Virus record (IMG/VR): IMGVR_UViG_3300033997_000554
Span: 1-57,963 of that record
From: a virus
DNA: 57,963 nt
Strand: one strand, 5' to 3'
Shown: positions 14,910-22,007 of the stretch, piece by piece
How positions within the stretch are numbered: position 1 is the stretch's first letter
Layout of the letters: the number at the start of each line of letters is the position of its first letter
Made by a program: the position numbers and the translations under genes
The notes under the pieces: model-generated
Database searches by the model: none
The model's input: the letters and a program-made list of their open reading frames with translations, nothing else
What the model was told of the DNA's origin: nothing

Positions 14910-15291
14910 CACCGCCAGCCGATTCATCCGTGCGATGCGCCAATACGACGCGGCCACGTTTGCTCGCCTCGCGGGGCAAGTCGAGGCAGCGATCGAGAAG
15001 GAACGGCGCAGTCGGGCGCTCAGTCCGACAGGAAGCCAGCTGGCAGCCGGTCGTCCGAATCGAACACTGCTATCAGTAACTCCGGTCGCACCGATACCGC
15101 AGGCGATTGGCCGTCCTCTCCCAGCACAAGGCGGACCAGACCATAGTCCGTGGCCCCGACCTGTGTGCACTTCACCTGCAGCGCTGCAGGCCGGTCCGTC
15201 GTTTCCGGATAAAGCTGCAATGGGTTTTTGCCAAGCAGCGTCGCCGCTGCCGCGAGCATCCGGTGCGTCAACGTCTCCGGGTGAAGCATGA
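14902..15291 (+). CDS. possible small regulator after cro (CII position)
   Basis: ATG at 14902 overlaps the end of the YdaS-like gene. The first 40 residues (MSSTASRFIRAMRQYDAATF then ARLAGQVEAAIEKERRSR) look like a real helical protein. From about residue 45 onward the composition is proline/alanine-rich and lies antisense to the convergent gene at 15020-15310, which also looks real. Either the frame is longer than the functional gene or both genes truly overlap in antisense. The position is that of cII in lambda. Low confidence in the 3' half. Confidence 0.4.
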   Translation: MSSTASRFIRAMRQYDAATFARLAGQVEAAIEKERRSRALSPTGSQLAAGRPNRTLLSVTPVAPIPQAIGRPLPAQGGPDHSPWPRPVCTSPAALQAGPSFPDKAAMGFCQAASPLPRASGASTSPGEA

Positions 15292-15310
15292 CGATTATTT
15301 CCTTGCTCAT
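15020..15310 (-). CDS. small hypothetical phage protein, antisense to the early right operon
   Basis: A 96-residue protein starting MSKEIIVMLHPETLTHRMLA. Good coding character: AAATLLGKNPLQLYPET, VGATDYGLVRLVLGEDGQSP and VRPELLIAVFDSDDRLP. It is read toward the repressor and overlaps the plus-strand frame starting at 14902 by about 270 bases. No family recognised. If transcribed, it would make an antisense message across the 3' part of the cII-position gene. Confidence 0.5.
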   Translation of the reverse strand: MSKEIIVMLHPETLTHRMLAAAATLLGKNPLQLYPETTDRPAALQVKCTQVGATDYGLVRLVLGEDGQSPAVSVRPELLIAVFDSDDRLPAGFLSD

Positions 15311-15393
15311 CGAGAGTTCCCCCAACGTAGGAAAGGGCGGTGTAGGAGCCTCCGATTCTACGTTGCGTGGGAACCCCGTGCGGGGAGGGCGCG

Positions 15394-15624
15394 ATGCCTG
15401 AGCAGCCGCCGCCGGCCGTCGCCGCGTCGCCATCCCGCCGCCGTCTGCTGCTGGGCCTGGCTTCGGCGCCGCTCGCCATTGGCCTGCCGGACCTGCGGCC
15501 GCCCGCGCCCGTGGTGCTGGGCTTCGACCTGGCCGGAGCCGTCGACGTGACCGCCACCTGCATCCGATTTTTCGACGCCGCCGGCCGCCTGCGCTTGGTC
15601 ATCGGCGCTTTTTCTTCCCCTTGA
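15394..15624 (+). CDS. small protein with twin-arginine-like signal
   Basis: About 76 residues starting MPEQPPPAVAASPSRRRLLL with GGGGAGGG upstream. SRRRLLLGLASAPLAIGLP looks like a Tat signal (S-R-R-x-x-L) followed by a hydrophobic core and an A-x-A-like cleavage region. The remaining 50 residues (VVLGFDLAGAVDVTATCIRF) are unknown. A short export-type protein in a phage early region is unusual; a chance signal-like segment is also possible. Confidence 0.45.
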   Translation: MPEQPPPAVAASPSRRRLLLGLASAPLAIGLPDLRPPAPVVLGFDLAGAVDVTATCIRFFDAAGRLRLVIGAFSSP

Positions 15625-15696
15625 GCTGACTGCATGCCGGCATTGTGCCCGCCGCCGCGCGCCAGGCCCAGCCGAGCAATATCCGATAGGTAACCC

Positions 15697-15927
15697 ATGA
15701 CGAACCCGACCCTGCATTCCCTGGAATCCCGCCCCGCCGAATCCTCGACTGGCGGCAAATGCACTGAGCGGCTGGACATTCCCTGCACCGCTGACCTGTA
15801 TGACGCGATCGCGGCGCTGGCCACCATGAGTGGCAAGACGAAGGCCGAGTACGCGCGCGCTGTGCTGGAGCAGCATGCGTTCGGCGCGATCGGCTTTGTG
15901 CGCGCACGCGCCGGCACGGTGGCATGA
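15697..15927 (+). CDS. CopG-like small phage protein
   Basis: A 76-residue protein starting MTNPTLHSLESRPAESS with GATAGG upstream. The second half, CTERLDIPCTADLYDAIAAL followed by MSGKTKAEYARAVLEQH, has the strand-helix-helix pattern of ribbon-helix-helix (CopG/Arc-type) regulators: a short strand ERLDIPC, helix LYDAIAALATMSG, turn, helix KAEYARAVLEQH. It would bind DNA as a dimer. It lies four bases before the cytosine methyltransferase gene and may regulate it; that role is inferred. Confidence 0.65.
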   Translation: MTNPTLHSLESRPAESSTGGKCTERLDIPCTADLYDAIAALATMSGKTKAEYARAVLEQHAFGAIGFVRARAGTVA

Positions 15928-15931
15928 CGCC

Positions 15932-17893
15932 ATGGCCAAGTCGAGAATCAACCATTTCGGCGTCTTTTCGGGATCGGGGATCGGTGCGGCCGGCATGCAG
16001 GACGCCAAGCCGTCCATCCCCGGCCTGGAGGGTGAAATGGTCTGCCTGGGCGGGATCGACGTGGATCCGGCAGGTGCGGCAGACTTCGAGAAATTCACGG
16101 GCGTGCGCTGCACGGTGCGGGACATGTTCAGCCGCAACCAGTACATCGCATTCCACGGCCACGAGCCGCCGGTCGGGTGGGTCGAGGCGATGCCGGCCGA
16201 TATTCGCGCGGCCGCGGGCGGGCATCGGCCGCACATCCTTTTCCTGTCCGCGCCGTGCAAGGGCTTTTCTGGGCTGCTGTCTCACGCCCGCAGTCTCACG
16301 GCCAAGTACCAGGCGCTCAACGAACTGACGCTGCGCGGCATCTGGCTGTGCCTGGAGGCCTGGAAGGACGACCCGGTCGAGGTCATCCTGTTCGAGAACG
16401 TGCCGCGAATTGCCACGCGCGGGCGCCACTTCCTGGACCAGATCGTTCAGCTGCTGCGCCACTATGGCTACGTCGTGCGCGAAACTGCCCATGACTGCGG
16501 CGAGCTGGGCGGCCTGGCCCAAAGCCGCAAGCGCTTCTTGCTGATCGCGCGCCACGCCGAGAAGGTGCCGGCTTTCATCTACGAACCTCCGAAGCGGCCG
16601 CTGCGCGCCGTGGGCGAGATCCTGGGCCGCATGCACCTGCCGGGTGACCTGCGGGCCGGCCCCATGCACCGCATCCCGAACCTGAGCTGGAAAACCTGGG
16701 TGCGGCTGGCGTTCGTCGAAGCTGGCAGCGACTGGCGCAGCCTGAACCGCCTGGCGGTGCAGGACGGCTACCTGCGCGACTACCTGCTGGTGCCGGAAAT
16801 GCGCCGTTGTGCCCTCGGAGTGCATTCGATGCAAGACAGCACCGGCGTGGTGGCCGGGCGGAGCCATCCGCTGAATGGCGCCTTCTCGGTGGCCGATCCT
16901 CGTTTCGATCCGTCGGCGGCGTGGAAGGACGGCCAGGCCTACGGCGTGCGCCGCTGGGATGTGTCGACGGGCGCGATCGCAGGCCAACAGGGTCCGGGAC
17001 AGGGCGCCTACAGCGTTGCCGACCCGCGCCACCATGGCCCGGCCAAGCACAGCAACGAGTTCCGCATCGTCCGCTATGACGAGGTTGCGCGCGCAGTGAC
17101 GGGCGCCCACGGCACCGGCCAGTGTGTGGCCGACCTGCGCGGCTTCGGGGCCGACACCCACAAGAACGTGTTTCGCGTGGTGCCCTGGACCAACAGCGCC
17201 GGCACGGTCAGCAGTGGTCACGGCCCTTCGAGCGGCGGGCAAGCCGTTGCGGATCCGCGCGGCGGTCCGGACGCCAGCAAGCTGCACGGTAAGTTTCACA
17301 CGGCGGACTGGGCGGAACACTCCCATGCAGTGATCGCCGGCTATGCCAATGGCGCGTTCGCCGTAGCCGACCCGCGGCCCGGCCTGGCCCGCGAGCGCGG
17401 CGACCACTACCTGACCGCAGGGCACTACGGTGTCGCTGCCTGGGACAAGCATGTCGGCGCCGTATCGGCGTCAGCCTGCCACGATAACGGCCGATGGACT
17501 GTCGCCGATCCGCGAAATTTCGAAAATTCGCAACTTTCGCTGCCCGCGGCCAACGACAAGCTGGTGTGCCGCATCATCGCCGAGGACGGCACCTGGCACC
17601 GGCCGTTCACCACGCTCGAGCTGGCGGCCCTACAGAGCATCTACGACCCCGACGACTACGCCGAGGCCGAGGAGCGCGGCGAGGTGTTCCAGATGGACGG
17701 CACTTCCGACAGCGCCCACCGGGAGCGCATCGGCAACGCCGTGCCGCGCAAGGCGGCCAAGGCGATGGCCGAGGAAATTGGCCGGGCCATCCTGCTGTCG
17801 CGCGCCGGCGAATCGTTCCAGCTTTCGGCGACGCCCATCTGGGTGCGGCCGATCGCCACGGCGTTGGCCGTGCGCGGCGGGGAGGGCGCATGA
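15932..17893 (+). CDS. C5-cytosine DNA methyltransferase with a repeated VADPR insert
   Basis: A 653-residue enzyme. Motif I FGVFSGSGIGAAG (about 9-21), motif IV APCKGFSG with catalytic C109, motif VI FENVPR (154-159), motif VIII QSRKRFLLIA (197-206) and motif X IGNAVPRKAAKAM (about 598-610) are all present, so it should methylate cytosine at carbon 5 using SAM. Between VIII and X, where the target-recognition region lies, residues about 290-530 hold six 38-45-residue repeats, each ending in VADPR or VADLR. The enzyme is larger than typical single-specificity C5 methylases. It may protect phage DNA from host restriction. Confidence 0.9.
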   Translation: MAKSRINHFGVFSGSGIGAAGMQDAKPSIPGLEGEMVCLGGIDVDPAGAADFEKFTGVRCTVRDMFSRNQYIAFHGHEPPVGWVEAMPADIRAAAGGHRPHILFLSAPCKGFSGLLSHARSLTAKYQALNELTLRGIWLCLEAWKDDPVEVILFENVPRIATRGRHFLDQIVQLLRHYGYVVRETAHDCGELGGLAQSRKRFLLIARHAEKVPAFIYEPPKRPLRAVGEILGRMHLPGDLRAGPMHRIPNLSWKTWVRLAFVEAGSDWRSLNRLAVQDGYLRDYLLVPEMRRCALGVHSMQDSTGVVAGRSHPLNGAFSVADPRFDPSAAWKDGQAYGVRRWDVSTGAIAGQQGPGQGAYSVADPRHHGPAKHSNEFRIVRYDEVARAVTGAHGTGQCVADLRGFGADTHKNVFRVVPWTNSAGTVSSGHGPSSGGQAVADPRGGPDASKLHGKFHTADWAEHSHAVIAGYANGAFAVADPRPGLARERGDHYLTAGHYGVAAWDKHVGAVSASACHDNGRWTVADPRNFENSQLSLPAANDKLVCRIIAEDGTWHRPFTTLELAALQSIYDPDDYAEAEERGEVFQMDGTSDSAHRERIGNAVPRKAAKAMAEEIGRAILLSRAGESFQLSATPIWVRPIATALAVRGGEGA

Positions 17894-18330
17894 CTCAGTC
17901 CATCATCCAACCGAAGCGCCCCAAAGGGGCTGGCTGGACGGAGGTGCCCCGCAACGCCATCCCCGCACAGGTGCTGGCCTTCGGCTACCCCATCACCGCC
18001 TGGCTACACGGGGCCAGCGGCCTTTATGTGCTGTCCGCGGTCGAGGTGGCAGTCGCCGCCGAACCCGGCGAGCCCGAACTGGGACCCGAATACCACCTGA
18101 GCGTCAGCCTCAGCGGCGAGCGCTGCAGCGCTGCGGACGCCGCGTGGGTATTGGACGAGTTTGAACTGATCGACGCGACGGAGGATAACCACGTTCCTTC
18201 CGGCCGTGTGCGCAACTTCTGGCGGCCGGTGGCCGATCGCTGGGCAGGATACGAATGTCCCTGCCAGGAAACCGAGCCGGTCATGCGCGAGGACAAAGGT
18301 GATTTCGTCTGGCGCGGGGTGACCCAATGA
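17890..18330 (+). CDS. hypothetical protein coupled to the methyltransferase
   Basis: A 146-residue protein. ATGA overlap with the methylase stop indicates translational coupling. It starts MTQSIIQPKRPKGAGWTEVP and contains AFGYPITAWLHGASGLYVLS, EYHLSVSLSGERCSAADAAW and a C-terminal WAGYECPCQETEPVM with a CPC cluster. No family recognised. Coupling suggests a shared role or only shared expression. Confidence 0.65.
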   Translation: MTQSIIQPKRPKGAGWTEVPRNAIPAQVLAFGYPITAWLHGASGLYVLSAVEVAVAAEPGEPELGPEYHLSVSLSGERCSAADAAWVLDEFELIDATEDNHVPSGRVRNFWRPVADRWAGYECPCQETEPVMREDKGDFVWRGVTQ

Positions 18331-18347
18331 CTCGCGCCTTATCCACG

Positions 18348-18608
18348 TCAACGCTTCGCGCTGAGCGTGGCAATCACCTTAAGTTTCAGCGCTTTTGCAT
18401 CTTTCATGGCTTGGCGGCTGCTCCCGGTCAGGCCATGCGCGGAACGAAAGGTGGTCTCGTAATACCAGTGCCCCCCCCGTTGAATGGAGTGCCGGATCCG
18501 GACTTTGCCGCGGTACTGCCCATTTCCCAGCGGGTAAGCCCGTGCGCGGACATCAAACGTACCGCCCAGTTTGTGAGGATGTTGCTTGAGCTTGTCGTCG
18601 GGGGTCAT
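18348..18608 (-). CDS. small basic protein on the opposite strand
   Basis: An 86-residue basic protein starting MTPDDKLKQHPHKLGGTFDV with GAGGGA seven bases upstream. GQYRGKVRIRHSIQRGGHWY followed by a lysine-rich C-terminus (KDAKALKLKVIATLSAKR) suggests a small beta-rich, nucleic-acid-binding protein. It reads against its neighbours, and its base composition is lower in GC. It may be a separately acquired gene; function unknown. Confidence 0.5.
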   Translation of the reverse strand: MTPDDKLKQHPHKLGGTFDVRARAYPLGNGQYRGKVRIRHSIQRGGHWYYETTFRSAHGLTGSSRQAMKDAKALKLKVIATLSAKR

Positions 18609-18625
18609 TTTTTTCCCTCAGGTCA

Positions 18626-18832
18626 ATGGTGGTCTCGGAATATAGCCCTCTCAGCACCAATGCGCCAGCGGATTGGTTTTCGGGGCATGTGTGTATGAGG
18701 CAAGCGTCCATGTTCGAAGCCGGCACCTGGCCCGAGGGATGGGATGGCGATGAGCCGCTTGGCGACACCGTGCTGCCCGTGGTCTACCAGAACGGCTGGG
18801 TGCAGCCGCTGCTATTTCTCAACCATCTATGA
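18626..18832 (+). CDS. small hypothetical protein before the replication gene
   Basis: A 68-residue frame ending in ATGA overlap with the replication gene. The conserved-looking part is MFEAGTWPEGWDGDEPLGDT followed by VLPVVYQNGWVQPLLFLNHL, so the true start may be an ATG at 18695 or 18710 rather than at 18626. It lies divergent from the minus-strand gene at 18608, with only 17 bases between if the longest start is used. Confidence 0.45.
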   Translation: MVVSEYSPLSTNAPADWFSGHVCMRQASMFEAGTWPEGWDGDEPLGDTVLPVVYQNGWVQPLLFLNHL

Positions 18833-19911
18833 CAAGACCTGCACCCTACCCGGCCGACACGCGCGCCAAGGGCTGGCGGTTCGAGCTCGACCACGAGCGG
18901 ATCCGACAGTCGGACACGTGGGCCCTCGCGACACCAGAGATCCGTCCGTGGCTGCTGATGCTGTGGATGACCGCCTGGGAGCAAACGCCCTGCGGCAGCC
19001 TGCCCCAGGACGATGAGCTTATCGCCGCACGCATCGGTATGCCTCTGGACCAGTTCCAGGCCTGCAAGGCGCGCCTCATGCGCGGCTGGTGGTTGGCGGG
19101 CGATGGCCGGCTGTACCACGACACGCTGGCCGAACGTGTGCTGGAAATGATTGAACGCCGCGATGGAGAGCGCAACCGCAAAGCTGAATATCGCGAGCGA
19201 AAGAAGGCCGAGCGCGCCGCAGCCCAGAACGGAAGTAGTCCCGGATCGTCCGCTGGTAGTCCTGATTTGTCCCACGGGACAGGCGCGGGACTCCCTGGGG
19301 ATTCCGGAGGGAGTGACGCTACCGGAACCGGAACCGGAACCAGTAATAAAAAAGATATGGCGGCGGCGGCTTTACATCCTCCCGCGCGCGATCCTGCGGA
19401 CGACCTCGCGCCGCCGCTGGCGCTGGAGGACAAACCGCCGTCCGAACAGGCCATGGCCATCGCGGTCTGGCTGCGCCAGCGGGAGAAGAACCGCGGCAAG
19501 CCGCCGCGCGGCGCGCAGAGCAACGACCCTCGCATCGTCCGCTGGGTGCAGGCCGGCATCACCAGCCTGCAGCTGGTGGAGGCGTATGGCCTGGCCGTAG
19601 CGGACCGGGACGCGAGCGGCGATCAGGGAACGATCACGGCCGGGTTTCTCGACGTGTTCGTCGACAAGGTGGTGAACCCGCCCGCGGCCGCCAGCAGGCT
19701 GGACGGCAAGCGCCCCGCTGCCGCGAAGGCGGCCGACCCGCTGGCCTGGGTGACCAGCGCCACCGGCATCACCGAGCAGGGCGCCAAGCTGGGCCTGACC
19801 CAGGGCGGTGCCGAGCCGTTCTGGCAGTTCAAGGACCGAGTGATCGCGCGTGCCGGTCTGACCGACGACGACAAAGCGCGGCTGCGCGCCGACTACGGGG
19901 TGAACCTGTGA
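18829..19911 (+). CDS. phage replication protein with DUF1376-like N-terminal domain
   Basis: A 360-residue protein. Residues about 20-110 match the DUF1376/YdaU-type winged-helix domain of phage replication initiators: TPEIRPWLLMLWMTAWEQTP and LPQDDELIAARIGM. A charged helix (RNRKAEYRERKKAERAAAQ) and a serine/glycine/threonine-rich linker follow (about 135-185). The C-terminal part (residues about 200-360) resembles the helicase-loader-interacting region of DnaT/O-type proteins only in position. It probably binds the origin and recruits host DnaB. The linker DNA itself carries repeats that could be the origin, as in lambda O. ATGA overlap precedes it. Confidence 0.8.
   Translation: MTRPAPYPADTRAKGWRFELDHERIRQSDTWALATPEIRPWLLMLWMTAWEQTPCGSLPQDDELIAARIGMPLDQFQACKARLMRGWWLAGDGRLYHDTLAERVLEMIERRDGERNRKAEYRERKKAERAAAQNGSSPGSSAGSPDLSHGTGAGLPGDSGGSDATGTGTGTSNKKDMAAAALHPPARDPADDLAPPLALEDKPPSEQAMAIAVWLRQREKNRGKPPRGAQSNDPRIVRWVQAGITSLQLVEAYGLAVADRDASGDQGTITAGFLDVFVDKVVNPPAAASRLDGKRPAAAKAADPLAWVTSATGITEQGAKLGLTQGGAEPFWQFKDRVIARAGLTDDDKARLRADYGVNL
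19230..19365 (+). other. candidate replication origin inside the replication gene
   Basis: Within the linker-coding region there are GTCCC-AC-GGGAC (a perfect inverted repeat), ACTCCCT and AGGGAGT arms separated by 11 bases, tandem GGAACC units (three and a half copies near 19321-19341), and then an AT-rich run AGTAATAAAAAAGATATGG. Repeats followed by an AT-rich stretch inside the initiator gene resemble the lambda arrangement. This is position and pattern only; low-complexity coding could also produce it. Confidence 0.25.
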
Positions 19912-20135
19912 ACGCGGCCGTTCAGTGCGTCTACTGCGAGCGCTTCACCCTGCGCCACCCGCACACCGCCATGGCCGCGCAAGGCCTGGGCCGCTGCGCG
20001 CTCATGACCGACCGTCCCGGCAGCTTCGTCAGCCCGTTGTGGCGCCGCAGCTGCGCGACCTACCAACCCGCGCCGACGGCCAAGGCCGAGGCGCGCATCG
20101 AATGGCTGCGCGACCTGCGCAGCGAGGGAGCCTGA
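19908..20135 (+). CDS. small cysteine-containing phage protein
   Basis: A 75-residue protein with a GTG start sharing GTGA with the upstream stop. It carries CVYCERFTLR, GRCALM and RRSCATYQ, four cysteines spaced as a zinc-binding motif. The C-terminus ends EARIEWLRDLRSEGA. Such small proteins between replication protein and RusA are common in Burkholderia and Pseudomonas phages. Function unknown; a zinc-binding nucleic-acid role is a guess. Confidence 0.6.
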   Translation: MNAAVQCVYCERFTLRHPHTAMAAQGLGRCALMTDRPGSFVSPLWRRSCATYQPAPTAKAEARIEWLRDLRSEGA

Positions 20136-20623
20136 TGACCATCCAATCCCACACCCTGGTGCTGCCGTACCCGATCAGCGCGAACCGCTACTGGGCCAGT
20201 CGCACGGTTACCGCGCGCGGCGGCAGGTCGTTCACCAGCACCTACGTCACGCCCGAGGCGAAGGCCTACAAGGCGCAGGTGCTGGCGCTGGCGCGCAAGG
20301 CCGGCGTCGCCCAGCCGATCGCCGGCCGCGTCAAGGTCGAATTCACGCTGTTCCCGAACCGTCCGCAGGACTGGCAAAAGCGCATGCGCAAGGGCGGCAC
20401 CGCGTGGGACGACACCGTGCAGTGCTTGGACCTGGACAACGCCCAGAAAGTCGTCCTGGACAGCCTCAAGGACGTGGTTTTCGAGGACGACCGCTGGGTG
20501 CGCGAGATCCACGCGCGGCGCGCTGAACCGGACGAGCACGGCGCGCGCCTGGTGGCGGTCGTCACGCCGTTGCACACCCACGACCCGCAGTCTGTGCTGT
20601 TCGGCCTGGAGACTGCCGCATGA
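20135..20623 (+). CDS. rusA: RusA-type Holliday-junction resolvase
   Basis: A 162-residue protein that overlaps the previous stop by one base. The RusA signature is clear: PISANRYWASRTV near the N-terminus, and CLDLDNAQKVVLDSLKDVVF followed by EDDRWV, with the catalytic aspartates in DLDN and EDD. RusA is a metal-dependent dimeric nuclease that cuts four-way junctions, resolving recombination intermediates before packaging. Family length is about 120-160 residues, so it is intact. Confidence 0.93.
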   Translation: MTIQSHTLVLPYPISANRYWASRTVTARGGRSFTSTYVTPEAKAYKAQVLALARKAGVAQPIAGRVKVEFTLFPNRPQDWQKRMRKGGTAWDDTVQCLDLDNAQKVVLDSLKDVVFEDDRWVREIHARRAEPDEHGARLVAVVTPLHTHDPQSVLFGLETAA

Positions 20624-21225
20624 AGATCAGCGATCGCAACCTGGAAATCACTCGCCGGCGCGAGGCTGGTGAACCGAGCGCCGAGCTGGCGCGCGCCTAC
20701 GGCATCTCGCCCGAACGCGTGTGGCAGATCGTCACCACGGTTCAGCGCCACCAGCGTGGCGAACCGCCCAAGCAGCGCCGGCGATACCCGGCCAGCACCG
20801 CGGCGCCCACGCGGCCCGTGGTGCGCCCGCGGCTGCGCCTTTGGCCCGATCGCCCGACCGGCTCCGAGTGGTACGAATGCGTCGGCGCCGGCCGCATGGG
20901 GGTGGGGGCCACGAAGCTGGAAGCCTATGCGCGCTGGCAATCTGCGGGGCCCGTCGCCAGCAGCAACACCGACGCCAGCACCCCAACCCGCACGGCCGCC
21001 AGCCTCCCGGTGGAGCGGCAGCCGGAACCGACACCGACGCCGCTCGCGCTCACGCCGGTTCACGCCAGCCAGGTGCAAGTGCTGCCCGGCGTCACCACTC
21101 GCAAGCCCCTGCGCATGACCGCGATGCTGGGCCTGAACGCCGAACGCATCGGCGCCCAGCCGCCCATGCACTCGATGCACGGCGGTAGCCGCGCGCGCAC
21201 CGGTGGGTTCCATGACCAGGAATGA
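20620..21225 (+). CDS. helix-turn-helix protein, possible regulator
   Basis: A 201-residue protein coupled to RusA by ATGA overlap. Residues about 8-35 (ITRRREAGEPSAELARAYGI then SPERVWQIV) are a sigma-region-4/RNAP-like helix-turn-helix. The rest is proline/threonine-rich and basic, with GSEWYECVGAGRMGVGATKLEA as the only ordered block. It could bind DNA as an early regulator or act with the next gene. Function not known. Confidence 0.6.
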   Translation: MKISDRNLEITRRREAGEPSAELARAYGISPERVWQIVTTVQRHQRGEPPKQRRRYPASTAAPTRPVVRPRLRLWPDRPTGSEWYECVGAGRMGVGATKLEAYARWQSAGPVASSNTDASTPTRTAASLPVERQPEPTPTPLALTPVHASQVQVLPGVTTRKPLRMTAMLGLNAERIGAQPPMHSMHGGSRARTGGFHDQE

Positions 21226-21280
21226 CCAGCTGGCCGGGGAGGCCGGCGCACAGAATTTTCACGATTGCCAGGAGCGCACA

Positions 21281-21907
21281 GTGTCCGAACCGCTTTTCAA
21301 GGGTGCCCACCAGGCGCTCACCTACGCCTTCAACTACTCCGCCGGCACCCTGGACCGGCCGGCCATGGTGAAGATGGCCGATCGCACACCGCGCACCGGC
21401 CGCGGCCTGGCCGGCGTCGACGGCGCGGCCCAGGCCGGATTCATCCTGCGCGAGCTGCAGGCGCTGGCGCCGCTGCACCAGCGCATCCTCGAGGCCCGGT
21501 TTCTGCCGCAGACGACGCCGTGTCCGTGCTGCCGTAGCAGCGTGTGGGACCAGGACTGGTTCGCCGCGGTGCGCGCGGTATCCGACGGCGTCATGGCCAG
21601 CGGCATCCTGTCCGGGCACATCGTGCACCGCGCCGTGCGCGACGGCATCGTCGCCCGCTACTTCGCCGCCAAGGCCAACCGCGGCCGCGTCCTGCTGTCT
21701 GACCTGGCCGTGCATGCTGGCGTCAGCGATCGCACCGTCACGGATCAGAACGGAAAAATCACCATCTGGCTGCGCGGTTCGCGCGTAGTGCGCAAGGGCG
21801 CCGGCGTGGTCGAGGAGGGGAAGAAGGGCGAGGAAGCCCGCGCCATGGAGCTTATCGAATCCGTGCTGCGTGGCGCTGGCATCGTAGGGGAAGAGGCCGC
21901 AGCTTGA
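21281..21907 (+). CDS. probable late-gene regulator (antiterminator-like)
   Basis: About 209 residues. I chose the GTG at 21281 because GGAG lies six bases upstream; ATGs at 21203 and 21212 lie within the preceding gene and lack a good site. Visible parts are KGAHQALTYAFNYSAGTLDR, a zinc-like CPCC motif (TPCPCCRSS), and a C-terminal helix-turn-helix with LAVHAGVSDRTVTDQNGKI. These features, and the location immediately before a strong terminator and the terminase genes, fit Q-type (DUF1133-like) antiterminators. The assignment is by position and motif, not by close homology. Confidence 0.6.
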   Translation: MSEPLFKGAHQALTYAFNYSAGTLDRPAMVKMADRTPRTGRGLAGVDGAAQAGFILRELQALAPLHQRILEARFLPQTTPCPCCRSSVWDQDWFAAVRAVSDGVMASGILSGHIVHRAVRDGIVARYFAAKANRGRVLLSDLAVHAGVSDRTVTDQNGKITIWLRGSRVVRKGAGVVEEGKKGEEARAMELIESVLRGAGIVGEEAAA

Positions 21908-21970
21908 CATTTGCGGATCGCACCCGCAAAATCGGCCCCATTCTGTCACTGGTCAACAGTGCGTCTAAGG

Positions 21971-22003
21971 ACCCCGCCGGGAAACCGAGCGGGGTTTTTT
22001 TTT
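21971..22003 (+). terminator. strong terminator between early and late regions
   Basis: ACCCCGC (21971-21977) pairs with GCGGGGT (21989-21995), and nine T residues follow (21995-22003). It would stop the rightward early transcript and is the expected target of a late antiterminator. A further short inverted repeat, CACTG-N5-CAGTG, lies just before it near 21945. Confidence 0.85.
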
Positions 22004-22007
22004 GGTG

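Noticed and set aside
14568-15917. A 449-residue minus-strand open frame
   Set aside because: It spans the YdaS-like gene and the small genes after it in antisense and has random Ser/Arg/Pro-rich composition.
15599-17452. A 617-residue minus-strand open frame
   Set aside because: It is antisense to the C5 methyltransferase, which has all catalytic motifs.
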